Made by a program: the position numbers and the translations under genes
Assembly: GCF_007655135.1 (NCBI RefSeq)
Contig: NC_045134.1
Coordinates: forward strand, 1-64,000
Reading direction: 5' to 3'
DNA: 64,000 nt
Origin: Punica granatum
Taxonomy: Eukaryota > Streptophyta > Magnoliopsida > Myrtales > Lythraceae
Shown: in pieces, positions 34,072 to 46,598 of the stretch
How positions within the stretch are numbered: position 1 is the stretch's first letter
Layout of the letters: every line of letters starts with the position of its first letter
Notes under the pieces: generated by a model
Database searches by the model: none
What the model saw: the letters and a program-made list of their open reading frames with translations, nothing else
Told to the model about the DNA's origin: nothing

Positions 34072-37000
34072 TTCCCCTCCTCTTGAAAAGGATTTGTCCT
34101 CAAATCATCACCTACATCAAAAGGAAGCAAATCAGAAACATTAAAAGTAGCACTTACATTGTACTCACCAGGTAAATCTAGTTTATAAGCATTGTCATTG
34201 ATGCGCTCCAGGACTTGAAAAGGTCCATCTCCTCTTGGAAGCAGTTTGGAACGTCTTTGCGCCGGAAATCTCTCTTTCCTCATATGCAACCAAACCCAAT
34301 CTCCGGGTTCAAAAATCAGCTTATGACGGCCCTTGTTGGCGTGTTTTGTATACTGCTCCGTTTTTCGCTCAATGTTGAGTCTTGTTTTCTCATGAATCTG
34401 CTTGACAAATTCAGCTTTCTTTTTGCCATCTAAATTAACATGCTCAGTCAAAGGTAAAGGAGATAAATCCAATGGAGTTAAAGGATTAAATCCATAAACA
34501 ACCTCAAATGGTGAAAATTTAGTAGCGAAATGAACAGATCTGTTATAAGCAAACTCAACATGTGGTAAACACTCATCCCATGTTTTAATGTTTTTTTTTA
34601 TGATTGCCCTCAACAAAGTAGACAAAGTTCTATTTACTACTTCCGTTTGACCATCAGTTTGTGGGTGACAAGTAGTAGAAAATAACAGCTTAGTACCTAA
34701 CTTACACCACAAAGTCTTCCAAAAATAGCTCAAGAACTTAGCATCTCTATCCGAAACAATTGTTCTAGGCATGCCATGTAACCTCACAATCTCCCTAAAG
34801 AACAAATCAGCAACATGCGAGGCATCATCCGTTTTGTGACATGGAATAAAGTGTGCCATCTTAGAAAATCTATCCACAACCACAAAAATTGAATCTCTCC
34901 CACGTTTAGTCCTAGGTAATCCTAACACAAAGTCCATTGAAATATCAATCCAAGGCTCACTAGGAATTGGTAAAGGAGTATACAAACCGTTAGGCTGCAC
35001 TCTGGATTTAGCTTGCCTACACGTAATGCATCTACCACAAATTCTCTCAACATCTCTTTTCATATGTGGCCAATAGAAGTGTTCTTGCAAAATAGCTAAA
35101 GTCTTTGCTACTCCAAAATGTCCCATTAATCCCCCACCATGTGATTCCTGCACTAATAACTCTCTCAAGGAACAATTTGGCACGCATAACTTATTCTCTC
35201 GAAACAGAAAGTCATCATGCCTAAAGAACTTACCACAAGGAATTTTCTCACAAGCTCGATATTCCTCACAAAATTCATGGTCATCAGCATATAAATTTTT
35301 AATGTGCTCAAAACCAAGCAATTTTGCATCAAGTGTAGAGAGTAATGCATACCTGCGAGAAAGTGCATCGGCGACCACATTCTCCTTACCTTGCTTATAC
35401 CGAATGACGTATGGAAACGTCTCGATGAACTCCACCCATCGGGCATGTCTTTTGTTTAGTTTGTGTTGGCCCTTCAAGTGTTTCAAGGACTCATGATCGG
35501 TGTGTATCACGAACTCCTTAGGCCATAGGTAGTGCTGCCACGTCTCTAAAGCTCGAACCAATGCATACAACTCTTTATCATAAGTTGGATAGTTTAAGGC
35601 TGCACCGCTTAGTTTTTCGCTGAAGTAAGCAATTGGTCGTCCTTCCTGCATGAGAACTGCACCTATACCAACACCTGAAGCATCACATTCAATCTCAAAA
35701 GTTTTAGAAAAGTTAGGTAAAGATAATAAAGGAGCGTTGGTCAGCTTCTCTTTGATTAGCTGAAACGCCTTCTCTTGTTCTTCTCCCCATCTAAATCCAA
35801 CGTTTTTCTTGATCACTGCAGTAAGTGGTGCTGCTATGCTACTAAAGTCCTTCACGAACCGCCGATAGAAACTAGCAAGTCCATGAAAACTACGAACATT
35901 ACTTACACTTGTGGGACTAGGCCACTCTTGGATTGCACGTAACTTCTCCTCATCAACCTGTATACCTTGTGCACTAACAACAAATCCCAAAAAAACAAGC
36001 TTATCGGTGCAAAAAGTACACTTCTTCATATTAGCAAATAACTTTTCCTTCCTAAGCACATCTAAGACAGATTTCAAATGTACCTTATGATCATCTAAGT
36101 TTTTGCTGTAAACTAGTATATCATCAAAATAGACAACCACAAATCTACCTATAAATGCACGCAAAACATGATTCATAAGTCTCATAAAAGTGCTTGGAGC
36201 ATTAGTCAAACCAAAAGGCATAACTAACCATTCGTACAAACCGTATTTTGTTTTAAAGGCAGTTTTCCATTCATCTCCTTCTTTCATTCTAATCTGATGA
36301 TAACCACTCTTTAAATCAATTTTAGAAAATACACAAGAACCATGTAACTCATCTAACATATCATCTAAGCGAGGAATAGGATGACGATACTTTACCGTTA
36401 TGTTGTTGATTGCTCGGCAATCAACACACATTCTCCACGTCCCATCCTTCTTAGGTACAAGTATTACTGGAACAGCGCATGGGCTCAAGCTCTCCCTCAC
36501 GTACCCTTTCTCTAACAACTCCTTTACCTGCCGTTGAAGCTCCTTTGTCTCCTCAGGATTGCTCCTATAGGCTGGTCGGTTTGGAATTGTCGCACCGGGA
36601 ACAAAATCAATTTGATGTTCAATCCCTCGGATTGGAGGTAAGCCATGTGGTGTTTCCTCGGGAAAGACATACTCATACTCCTGCAAAAGAGAAACAACAG
36701 AACTAGGAAGAGAGATATCAAGTTCATTAGTATTGAAAAATGCCTCTTTGTACAAAAGTACAATCATCGGCTGATTTAAAAACATTGCTTGCCTAATTTC
36801 TCCCATGTTTGCATAAAAATTCTTTTGTTTTCTCTCTGATTTTCTCTCAATGGCCGAATTTTGATTTTCTTTTTCTCTCTCATTTTTCTCGGCCTCTCTC
36901 TGATTTTCCCTCGTTTTCTTCTGTTCACTCTCTTTCTTTTGATCACTCTCTTTTTGCAATCTCACTTGATCCTCATATACTTGCTGCGGAGTCAATGGTA

Positions 37001-37551
37001 CAAGAGTGATTGATCGCTGATTAAGTACAAAGGAGTATTTGTTCGTAAAGCCATCATGCTTCACTCGTCTATCAAATTGCCATGGACGCCCTAGCAACAA
37101 GTGTCCTGCTTGCATCGGTACTACATCACACAACACTTCATCTTCGTATTTACCGATTCGAAATGCAACTAACACCTGCTTGTTCACCCTTATCACACCA
37201 CTATCATTCAACCATTGCAGCTTGTACGGCCTAGGGTGCTTCACCATGGGCAGTCTTAATTTTTCCACCATTGTTGCACTTGCGACATTAGTACAACTAC
37301 CACCATCAATAATCACAATACATACCTTGTCTTTGATGTAGCACCTAGTGTGAAAGATGTTCTCCCGCTGCACTTCTTCAACTCCTTTTGTTTGCAAGCT
37401 TAATGCTCTCCTTGCCACCAATGTCAATGCATCTGGAGCTAAATATTCCTCTTCGGGAACGTCCTCCAATGGGGGCATGTCATCGGTGTCGGAATCTTCA
37501 GTGTCGGTCACAATGTCACCATTGTCTCGCATCACCATGACCCGCTTGTTT

Positions 37552-37583
<32 letters not shown>

Positions 37584-38627
37584 GCATTTAAAACACTTAA
37601 TGTCACGATTCCTGGAGGTAGAAATGTCGGTTTTACCTTGAGGAACATGGCTGGTTGCTTCTCGCTTTTGCTCGGTTTTCAACATCGACGTGGATTGCTT
37701 CTCATCTTTCTTCCACTGATTCGGTTTCCAAGTGGATGTGCTTGGACTTTGGCTTGCACGTGTATTGCCTCTCCTCTTGAACTGGTTCTCAATCTTGATG
37801 GCCATGTGCACCATATCCTCCAACTCCACATAATGTTGTAATTCCACGGCATTTTGAATTTCTCGGTTCAATCCAGCCAAAAATCTTGCCATAGTAGCCT
37901 CTCGATCCTCCTCTATGTTAGCTCTAATCATGGCCACTTCCATCTCCTTAAAATATTCCTCTACACTCCGGTTACCTTGCCTAAGACTTTGTAACTTATT
38001 ATACAGCTCCCGGTAGTAATAACTAGGAACAAATCGCTTCCTCATCACCCTTTTCATTTCCTCCCACGTAGCTATAGGTGGCTCTCTATTTCTTCGCCTA
38101 TTTATCATCAATTGATCCCACCAAACAATTGCATAATCCGAGAATTCAATTGCTGCCAATTTGACTTTCTTCAGCTCGGAATAACTATAACAATCAAATA
38201 CAAACTCCACCTTTTTCTCCCACTCAAGGTATGCTTCGGGATCACTCTTTCCTTGGAACGATGGGATTTTCATCTTAATACTACCCAAGTTATAATCTTC
38301 CCGATTCCTATCTTCTCTAAACCGCCCTCCATGTCTCCTATTACTAACAACCGAATCTCGATCATCTTCATCAAAACCAGCCCCATAAATCTCTTCATCT
38401 TCAACCCTCACTTCCCTCGGTTGAACTCTTTCCCTCCTACGTGCATTAGGAGCGTTTCGTGGCTGCTCCACACGTTTATTCTCTATCAGATCTATCCGTT
38501 CATGAACCTGCTCAAACTCCAACCGCATCACACGCCTCATCTCACTCATCTTGGCCTCTATAAGTATTTTCGAATCAGCCAATTCCGTTGCACCTTCGGG
38601 AATACTCTTAGCACTATTGTGAGACAT
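34023..38627 (-). CDS. Gag-pol polyprotein of C2, 1534 aa, open throughout
   Basis: The start is the ATG at 38625-38627 (MSHNSAKS), shared with C1. In order: capsid about residues 115-300 ([31 protein letters not shown]), CCHC knuckle [14 protein letters not shown] near 343-356, protease [13 protein letters not shown] near 439, RT catalytic [11 protein letters not shown] near 833, RNase H ECDAS near 982 and HTDHES near 1042, integrase zinc-binding near 1160-1205 (ESHGGG ... CGRCITC), and a DDE core with Asp near 1232 and 1292 and Glu near 1327. GPF module near 1470. No stop or frameshift breaks it. The normal LTR-encoded tail with [11 protein letters not shown] is missing: after RSTTSRDP the frame enters the inverted LTR piece and ends LKIF. 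It is the best-preserved polyprotein in the window, but the damaged 3' LTR may prevent further cycles. Confidence 0.93.
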
Positions 38628-39307
38628 GATTGCTGCAAAATAAAGTTAGAAAGAATGGACCTCACAATTCGCTCCCTTACGTGTTTACACTCAAGAATGT
38701 GAATCACTCTACACTCGTGTTTTCACTCAACAAAATATGTGGCTTTTAACCCTCTAATATTCTCACCGCTCTTGCCTTTTTCCACTCGACAATTCTCTTT
38801 CAGTTCCTTTGGAACTAAACAAACAACTCCAAATTTTCCAGCAACAATTCACCAAGAACTCATCAAGGAAAATTAATGATCAAAGGAAATTTCAGGAAGA
38901 AAAGAAGCAAGAGAAAAGGCAACTACTATGAAGGATTAAATAAACCATAATGTTATATGAAATTATGGGATCAGAATCAATGCAGATTACAAAGAACGAG
39001 AAATAACAACTTTAGAATGGTCTGATGTAAAAAATTTGGATCAAATTGACAACGATGTCTTCTTTCTTTTCTTTCGATCTTTTTTTTTTCTCAGCTCTGT
39101 ATTTTTTTTTTGGCCGATTTTTTTTTTCAGCTCTTTTTTTTCAGCTTTGTATTTTTTTATTTCAGCCGAAATTTTTTTTTTTTCAGCCCTGTTTTTTTTT
39201 TTTACTAATAATCCACAAAGAACAATTTCGATGAAGCGAAACTCAGCAAATTGAAACAAAAAAGGATAGGATAAACCCGATTTGAAGCCTGATGCTCTGA
39301 TACCAAA
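38628..39307 (-). other. Leader of C2: primer-binding site and T-rich (A-rich on minus) tract
   Basis: The primer-binding site is at 39294-39305 on the minus strand (TGGTATCAGAGC). The A-rich tract is at about 39057-39212. It resembles the C1 leader, but A-run lengths and spacer numbers differ. There is no gene. Confidence 0.85.
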
Positions 39308-40115
39308 TGATGCGATTCCCGCCAAGAATGACGAGACCCGACAACTAAAGGAACCCAAGATCGTTCCACGATCAGATTTGATTGATGAACCCTCGACTCG
39401 TTGTTTACGACAAAAACAAGAACCTTGGTATAACTGACCTCAACCCGTTGTTTAATGCGAAACAAGAACCTCGGTATATAGGAAGACGCCACAAACGGTA
39501 ATGGAAAACCGCTTGATAAGTCGATGAAGACGCCACAAACGGTGGTGGAAAGCCGTTTGATAAGTCGATGATGAACGCCACAGAAACTTCCGATAAGTTC
39601 GATTAGTTCTTCAAGAAACAAAGAGAATACTCTCACAATTTTCTGAATGTTCCTTCCATTAAAAATTGACTAAGATGAATATATATAGACATAAAGTAAT
39701 CCTAATCTGGTCATATCTCCTCCTATAGATAAGGAAATTAAAACCAAGAATATCAATAGAGATATGACATAATCTATAAAGATATAAAATCTAAATACCC
39801 CTAGAATATCTCTATGAGATTTAAACTTCAAACAAATCTGATGTTATCTTCTGTTGATCATCAACTGTTCTAGAAACTTCCTTAAACACTTGCTGAATTT
39901 AGCCTTGTCCAGAATCTTCTATAACTTGAATAATGTTGATGGATCTTTGTGGATCACGTGATTCATGTCCAATGGGCCTCCACGAATTTGATTGAGCCCA
40001 AACCTCTTGAATCAGGCCGTTGAGTTCATCTTTAAACTTCTTTGCTCGTGCTCGCGTAATCGGTCCAATTGGAACTTGAACTGGATCCCTTGAAGTCGTG
40101 CTACGATTTGCATCA
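39308..40115 (-). repeat. 5' LTR of C2, 808 bp
   Basis: It runs TGATGC to GCATCA on the minus strand, same length as both C1 LTRs, next to the right target duplication gctac (40116-40120). The polyprotein-tail sequence [11 protein letters not shown] is intact in this LTR (39899-40115). Confidence 0.94.
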
Positions 40116-40791
40116 GCTACCGTCTTCTCGAAGATCGATCTTAGATCGGGATACCACCAGCTGAAGATCAAGGACTCTGATGTGCCCAAGACTGCTTTTC
40201 GCACTCGGTATGGACATTACGAATTCCTTGTGATGCCTTTCGGGTTAACAAATGCTCCAGCAGCTTTTATGGATTTAATGAATAGAGTCTTCCAGCTATA
40301 TCTTGATCAGTTTGTGGTGGTTTTCATCGATGATATATTGGTATACTCGAGGAACCGGAATGAGCATGAAGAACATCTTCGTGTAGTGTTGCAGATTTTG
40401 AGAGAAAGAAAACTTTATGCCAAGTTTAGCAAATGTGAGTTTTGGTTAGACCGAGTGGGATTCCTCGGGCATGTGATTTCAGGTGATGGCATATCAGTGG
40501 ATCCGACGAAGATTGAAGCTATCTTGAATTGGAATCGTCCTACAAGTGTAACAGAGGTGAGGAGTTTCCTAGGATTAGCTGGTTATTATCGAAGATTTGT
40601 GGAAGGATTCTCCCTTATTGCTGCTCCCCTGACTCGGTTAACGCGGAAAAGTGTGAAGTTTGAATGGACAGATGAGTATGAGCAAAGTTTCCAGGAGTTG
40701 AAGAAGAGGTTGACCACTGCCCCAGTGCTTGTTATTCCGTCCACTGATGAGGGGTTTGTGATATATAGTGATGCATCCCATCACGGCTTAG
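40116..40791 (+). pseudogene. RT C-terminal half and RNase H start of A4
   Basis: It continues family A RT from [14 protein letters not shown] through the catalytic [11 protein letters not shown], thumb and YSDASHHGL, then stops at the D insertion. The catalytic Asp pair is intact. The last five bases, cttag (40787-40791), are the left target duplication of D. Confidence 0.9.
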
Positions 40792-41515
40792 TGATGTGAA
40801 CCCCGTCGAATCCGTCGCGGAACCCAGCAACAATGATATGGAATCAAATCCCGGATCGTCCAAGATAGAGATTTCGAAAGGTGGAATATCGACCCCGTAG
40901 CTATATAGAGCTAGAAACCGATATTATAAGAAGCTTAAGAACTACAAGTAATCGACTTGCAACCCTTGAAGCATAAGTTCAACAAGAACAATTTGGAGAA
41001 TATTTCTCACAAGATAGGAAAAATGGTAGAAGAGTTGTGTCTAAAACTAACCTAGGGAGGAGCTTATATAATGCTCTTGCAATTGAAGACAACTAAGGAA
41101 AACAAGCATATTCTAGATGGCATATTCCAACCTAATAGTCCAACCAGATATTCCAACCAGATATTCCAACCTAATATTCCAACCAGATTTGGTGACCATC
41201 TTCTAGAAGGCATATTCCAACCTAATAGTCAAACCAAAATTGGTGGCCATCTTCTAGGATGCATATTCAACCCGATTTGAGGTGGTTGTGGTCATCATTT
41301 AATGTCCCGATGTGTACTGATGAGGTTCAGCACTCTTGATGACCAAAATCAGCCCCGAGTCGACTCGCTCGTCTCTCGAACTGCATGCCTCTTCCAGAAT
41401 ATTCGTCCATAAGTTCTGCAAAGCGTGCTCCAATTTCTTGGCACGTGCTCTGGTTATCGGTCCGGTAGAAATATGCAACTTGTCCTCATGCTCGGAGACC
41501 GGCTCAACCCTATCA
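40792..41515 (-). repeat. 3' LTR of D, 724 bp
   Basis: On the minus strand it runs TGATAGGG to GGTTCACATCA. The polypurine tract gaagaaggggggaa precedes it (41516-41529). It contains several copies of an ATTCCAACC-type motif with CCATCTTCTAG (about 41110-41270). Its first 72 codons' worth encode the end of the polyprotein. Confidence 0.93.
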
Positions 41516-44500
41516 TTCCCCCCTTCTTCAAAAGGATTCGTCCTCGAATCTTTCTTGTATTGGATCACATAGGGAAACATCTCGATGAACTCGATCCAAC
41601 GTGTGTGCCTTCGGTTCAGCTTGCTTTGACCCTTTAAATGCTTCAAGGACTCATGGTCGGTGTGAATGATGAACTCCTTGGACCACAAGTAATGCTGCCA
41701 TGTCTCCAAAGCCCTCACCAAAGCATAGAGTTCCTTGTCGTATGTGGAGTAGTTCAACGCAGCCCCGTTGAGCTTCTCACTGAAGTAAGCAATAGGCCTC
41801 TTCTCTTGCATAAGGACGGCACCTATACCAATACCGGAAGCATCACATTCGATTTCAAAAGGTTTAGAAAAGTCCGGTAAAATCAGTAAAGGAGCAGAAC
41901 TTAGCTTTTCTTTCAAGGTATTGAATGCATTCTCTTGCTCTTTGCCCCATCTAAAGCCAACTTCCTTCTTGATGATCTCGGTCATAGGAGCAGCTATGGT
42001 GCTAAAATTGCGCACAAATCTTCGATAGAACCCAGCAAGGCCATGGAAGCTTCGGACCTCAGCAATGGTAGTGGGTGTAGGCCATTCCCGGATTGCTTTC
42101 ACCTTCTCTTCATCCACTTCCACACCCTTGGAACTTACGACAAAACCAAGAAAAACAACACTTTCCAAGAAAAATTCACACTTCTTAAGGTTAGCATACA
42201 ACTTCTCATGCCTCAGCACCTCAAGAACACACCTCAAATGATTCATATGATCATGCTCAGTTTTGCTATAAATCAGAATATCATCAAAGTAAACAACAAC
42301 AAATTTTCCAATGTAAGCACGCAAGACATGATTCATAAGGCGCATAAATGTGCTGGGTGCATTAGTCAATCCAAATGGCATCACTAACCACTCATACAAT
42401 CCACCCTTGGTTTTAAATGCTGTTTTCCACTCATCTCCTTCTTTCATGCGAATTTGATGGTATCCACTCTTCAAATCAATCTTAGAAAATATAGTGGAAC
42501 CATGCAATTCATCAAGCATATCATCTAATCGAGGGATAGGATAGCGATACTTTACCGTTATCTTATTCACAGCTCGACAATCCACACACATTCTCCATGT
42601 GCCATCTTTCTTGGGAACAAGCAACACGGGCACAGAGCATGGACTCATGCTCTCTCGGACATAGCCCTTGGTCAGCAACTCATCAACTTGCTTTTGGAGT
42701 TCTTTTGCTTCTTCGGGATTACACCGATATGCTGGCCGGTTTGGAATGGGCGCTCCTGGAATGAAATCAATTTGATGTTCGATCCCACGGATTGGTGGCA
42801 ATCCCGGTGGCGTCCCCTCAAGAAACACATCATCAAACTCCTGCAAAAGAGAAACCACAACACTAGGCAAATATAGGTTAAAAGTATTAGATAAGTAGGC
42901 CTCTTTGTACAAGAACAATATCATTGGCCTTTCATCCTTACTAACACTCTCTAATTCTCTTTCTTTTGTGAAGAAACTCAATTTCTTCCCCTCTTTTCTT
43001 TTCAAGGCTGAACTCTCACATTTTTCTTTCTTTTCACTCTCTTTCTCACTTTTCTCTCGAATTTCTTTCCTCTCACTTTTACTCTCCTTTTCTTTTGGTT
43101 CAGCCACTCTCTTACTTTCTTTTGAACTCTCAGCACTGGACCTTTTGATTTGGAGTTGCTCTTCGAACACTTGATGTGGTGGCAGCGGTGCAAGTGTCAT
43201 GCTTCGACCATCCTTGATGAAACTATACCGATTCTTGTACCCGTCATGTGTAGTTCTTCGATCAAATTGCCATGGCCTCCCGAGTAACAAATGGCTGGCT
43301 ATCATAGGAACTACATCACACAAAACTTCATCATGGTACTTCCCAATAGAAAATGAGATTAACACTTGTTTTGTCACCTTTAATTCACCACTCTCATTCA
43401 GCCACTGAAGTCTATATGGCCTTGGATGCTTTTGAGTGCTCAAACCAAGCTTCTCCACCATCAGCTTGCTTGCCACATTCACAGTGCTTCCCCCATCAAT
43501 AATCAGTCCACATACTCGATCCTTCACGTGGCATCGAGTGTAGAAAATGTTCTCTCTTTGTAGCCCATCACCATCTTCTTTGGCTTGCACATGTAGAGCT
43601 CTCAAAACAACAAGAGTTTGACCCGATACAGCATGCTCCACATCATCGGCATCTTCAAGTGATGGCATAGAGTCAGTGTCACTCTCATACTCATCCGCAC
43701 TTGCAATCTCCCCGTTATCTAACATAATCATGGCTCTCTTGTTCGGGCATTGAGAAGCATAATGACCAGAACCCAAACAACGAAAGCATTTTACATCACG
43801 GTTTCTTTGAGGTTGGGAAGAAGAGTTACCCCTCTCCTTAGAATCAGATGATGGCTTGGTTGCGGGCTTGTTTCCCTTGGCCTTCTCCTCTTGCTTCGAA
43901 CCAGTCCATTTAGGTCCAGCCCCTTCAAACTTGGAAGTCCACTTCGAATTCGAATTAGAGGATTCGAACCTGGATGACGATCGTCCCCCCTTCTTGAGTT
44001 GCCTCTCAACCTTCATAGCCATGTGCACCAATTCTTCAAGCTCCACATAATGGTGCAGCTCCACAATATTGGCAATCTCCCGATTAAGTCCACTAATGAA
44101 CCGAGCCATGGTTGCCTCTCGATCCTCCTCAACATTGGCGCGAATCATGGCAATCTCCATCTCCTTGTGGTACTCCTCCACGGTCTTAGACCCTTGCTTA
44201 AGATTCTGCAGCTTCAAGTATAAATCCCGGTAGTAATGGGATGGGACAAACCTCCTCCGCATGACAGCTTTCATGCCCTCCCAATTGTCAATAGGTCGCT
44301 CTCCATTTCGGCGTCTACTCACCGTCAATTGATCCCACCAAACTATGGCATAGTCGGTGAATGCCACAGCTGCAAGCTTCACCTTCTTCTCCTCGGAGTA
44401 GTTGTGACAATCAAAAACCAGTTCAACCCTCCTTTCCCATTCGATGTAAATATCGGGATCGCTCTTGCCTTGGAATGGAGGAATGGTCAGCTTGATGGAC

Positions 44501-44874
44501 CCCATATTACGATCAACGGTGTCTCTTTCTTGGCGCCTTCCACGTCCGCGCCATGGCGTCTCAGCCCTTGCTCCTCGAGCTCGTCTCATTGCGGCAATGG
44601 AAGATACATCATCCTCATCATCATAGGATCTCTCCCCGTGGCCATCAAATGGATCAGTAGTAGGTGCTGGTTGTCGGTTATTGTTCCTCCTTGGTTGTTG
44701 ATTGGGAGCTTGTCGCAACTGGTCAATCCGCTCATCATGCCTCTCCAACCGGTCATTAATCGTATTGAGCACCATGTTCATTCGCTCAAATTGTTGTTGC
44801 ATAGCCCGAATAATTGTGCTTTGATCAGGCCCTCCACTACTTTGCTCATGTCCCCCGCTATCTTCTTGCGACAT
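41299..44874 (-). CDS. Gag-protease-RT-partial RNase H polyprotein of D, integrase deleted, 1191 aa
   Basis: The start is the ATG at 44872-44874 ([11 protein letters not shown]). In order: Gln-rich N-terminal region, capsid ([36 protein letters not shown]), CCHC knuckle [14 protein letters not shown] near residue 361, protease [14 protein letters not shown] near 460, a charged Lys/Glu/Ser-rich linker near 600-660, RT catalytic [11 protein letters not shown] near 862, RNase H ECDAS near 1008 and HTDHES near 1073. At FPYVIQYKK the frame jumps to [12 protein letters not shown], which in family B is about 1.3 kb further on. The fourth RNase H Asp (VADALS in relatives) and the whole integrase are lost in frame. 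The LTR-encoded tail with [11 protein letters not shown] is kept. Confidence 0.94.
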   Translation of the reverse strand: MSQEDSGGHEQSSGGPDQSTIIRAMQQQFERMNMVLNTINDRLERHDERIDQLRQAPNQQPRRNNNRQPAPTTDPFDGHGERSYDDEDDVSSIAAMRRARGARAETPWRGRGRRQERDTVDRNMGSIKLTIPPFQGKSDPDIYIEWERRVELVFDCHNYSEEKKVKLAAVAFTDYAIVWWDQLTVSRRRNGERPIDNWEGMKAVMRRRFVPSHYYRDLYLKLQNLKQGSKTVEEYHKEMEIAMIRANVEEDREATMARFISGLNREIANIVELHHYVELEELVHMAMKVERQLKKGGRSSSRFESSNSNSKWTSKFEGAGPKWTGSKQEEKAKGNKPATKPSSDSKERGNSSSQPQRNRDVKCFRCLGSGHYASQCPNKRAMIMLDNGEIASADEYESDTDSMPSLEDADDVEHAVSGQTLVVLRALHVQAKEDGDGLQRENIFYTRCHVKDRVCGLIIDGGSTVNVASKLMVEKLGLSTQKHPRPYRLQWLNESGELKVTKQVLISFSIGKYHDEVLCDVVPMIASHLLLGRPWQFDRRTTHDGYKNRYSFIKDGRSMTLAPLPPHQVFEEQLQIKRSSAESSKESKRVAEPKEKESKSERKEIREKSEKESEKKEKCESSALKRKEGKKLSFFTKERELESVSKDERPMILFLYKEAYLSNTFNLYLPSVVVSLLQEFDDVFLEGTPPGLPPIRGIEHQIDFIPGAPIPNRPAYRCNPEEAKELQKQVDELLTKGYVRESMSPCSVPVLLVPKKDGTWRMCVDCRAVNKITVKYRYPIPRLDDMLDELHGSTIFSKIDLKSGYHQIRMKEGDEWKTAFKTKGGLYEWLVMPFGLTNAPSTFMRLMNHVLRAYIGKFVVVYFDDILIYSKTEHDHMNHLRCVLEVLRHEKLYANLKKCEFFLESVVFLGFVVSSKGVEVDEEKVKAIREWPTPTTIAEVRSFHGLAGFYRRFVRNFSTIAAPMTEIIKKEVGFRWGKEQENAFNTLKEKLSSAPLLILPDFSKPFEIECDASGIGIGAVLMQEKRPIAYFSEKLNGAALNYSTYDKELYALVRALETWQHYLWSKEFIIHTDHESLKHLKGQSKLNRRHTRWIEFIEMFPYVIQYKKDSRTNPFEEGGNDRVEPVSEHEDKLHISTGPITRARAKKLEHALQNLWTNILEEACSSRDERVDSGLILVIKSAEPHQYTSGH

Positions 44875-45498
44875 GTTGAAATCTGCAAAGAAATATTAGA
44901 GTAAAAGGACCTCACAATCACTCCCTCACGTGTTTACTCTCAAATCGATGTCACACAAACTCTCGTATTTCACTCGATACAAATGGCTTTTACCCTCTGA
45001 TGGTCTCACTCCCTCTGGCCTTTTTCCTCTCACAGATTTCTCCACAAAGTTCTGGACGAACTGAGCAATCTAATTACAAGTCCTTGAGGAAATTACTTGT
45101 TCGCTCGAGCCACTTATAATATCAGTTCCAAGTAGCAAAGAAGCGAAGAGATATATGGATGGATAAGATGTATGTAAAAGGAATGATCCCAGACAAATCA
45201 AAGATGGAATGGACACAAATACGATCGGAGAAAAGCAGAATGGAAGCAACTATGACAGGTCTACTTAAGGCCTGTGTAATCAGATCTCCTCTCCTCTTTT
45301 ATTTTTTTTTTTTTTTTGATTCTTTTTCACGTTTTTTTTTTTTGGACGATTTTTTTTTTAATAGCTATGAACGGATCAGTCAAGACTAAATGGAAAGGAT
45401 AGAAATGGAAGATAGATCTAAAAATTCCAGAATGGTGAACAAGGAAAAAACAAGGATAGATGAAACCTCAATTTGGAGCCTAAGCTCTGATACCAAAA
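44875..45498 (-). other. Leader of D: primer-binding site and A-rich tract
   Basis: The primer-binding site is at 45484-45495 (TGGTATCAGAGC on the minus strand). A homopolymer-rich tract at about 45299-45362 has A runs broken by cgtgaaaaagaatc and cgtcc. There is no gene. Confidence 0.85.
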
Positions 45499-46222
45499 TG
45501 ATGTGAACCCCGTCGAATCCGTCGCGGAACCCAGCAACAATGATATGGAATCAAATCCCGGATCGTCCAAGATAGAGATTTCGAAAGGTGGAATATCGAC
45601 CCCGTAGCTATATAGAGCTAGAAACCGATATTATAAGAAGCTTAAGAACTACAAGTAATCGACTTGCAACCCTTGAAGCATAAGTTCAACAAGAACAATT
45701 TGGAGAATATTTCTCACAAGATAGGAAAAATGGTAGAAGAGTTGTGTCTAAAACTAACCTAGGGAGGAGCTTATATAATGCTCTTGCAATTGAAGACAAC
45801 TAAGGAAAACAAGCATATTCTAGATGGCATATTCCAACCTAATAGTCCAACCAGATATTCCAACCAGATATTCCAACCTAATATTCCAACCAGATTTGGT
45901 GACCATCTTCTAGAAGGCATATTCCAACCTAATAGTCAAACCAGAATTGGTGGCCATCTTCTAGGATGCATATTCAACCCGATTTGAGGTGGTTGTGGTC
46001 ATCATTTAATGTCCCGATGTGTACTGATGAGGTTCAGCACTCTTGATGACCAAAATCAGCCCCGAGTCGACTCGCTCGTCTCTCGAACTGCATGCCTCTT
46101 CCAGAATATTCGTCCATAAGTTCTGCAAAGCGTGCTCCAATTTCTTGGCACGTGCTCTGGTTATCGGTCCGATAGAAATATGCAACTTGTCCTCATGCTC
46201 GGAGACCGGCTCAACCCTATCA
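45499..46222 (-). repeat. 5' LTR of D, 724 bp
   Basis: It matches the 3' LTR except for aaaccagaa/aaaccaaaa and ccgatag/ccggtag. It is followed by the right target duplication cttag (46223-46227). Confidence 0.94.
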
Positions 46223-46598
46223 CTTAGGCCGCGTATTAATGCAAAATGGCAGAGTGGTGGCTTATGCATCTCGGCAATTAAGGAATCATGAGAAGAATTA
46301 CCCGACGCATGATCTTGAATTGGCAGCCGTGGTATTCGCCCTCAAACTTTGGAGACATTATTTATATGGCGCAAAGTGCGAGATTTATACAGATCACAAG
46401 AGTTTGAAACATTTGTTCACTCAAAAAGAACTCAACTTGAGACAGAGGAGATGGATGGAACTAATCAAAGATTATGATTGCACGATCAACTATCATCCAG
46501 GAAAGGCAAACGTGGTGGCAGATGCACTGAGTCGGAAATCATCAGCAAGATTAGCAGGTATGTGGAGTGTTTACGACACACTTATATTAATGAGTTGA
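46223..46598 (+). pseudogene. RNase H C-terminal part of A4
   Basis: Family A resumes after D with [33 protein letters not shown] and VVADALSRK, to the family-wide frame-change stop. Confidence 0.88.

Larger units (their letters stand above)
33243..40115 (-). mobile_element. Family C copy C2: CRM-like retrotransposon in the A4 RT domain
   Basis: The 5-bp target duplication gctac is at 33238-33242 and 40116-40120. The 5' LTR (right side) is a normal 808 bp. The 3' LTR (left side) is 829 bp and scrambled. The 1534-codon polyprotein frame is uninterrupted. The element interrupts family A RT between QLRGAT and [10 protein letters not shown]. Confidence 0.94.
40792..46222 (-). mobile_element. Family D: CRM-like retrotransposon lacking integrase, in A4 RNase H
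   Basis: 5431 bp with 724-bp LTRs that differ at only two positions seen by eye. Target duplication cttag is at 40787-40791 and 46223-46227. The 1191-codon frame is open but lacks integrase. The very similar LTRs and intact flanks suggest recent insertion, either with integrase supplied by a relative or with the deletion occurring after insertion. Confidence 0.94.

Noticed and set aside
41071..41280. Small repeat-rich frame in the D LTRs (FQPNSPTRYSNQIFQPN)
   Set aside because: It comes from ATTCCAACC-type direct repeats inside the LTR, antisense to the element, with no recognisable protein.
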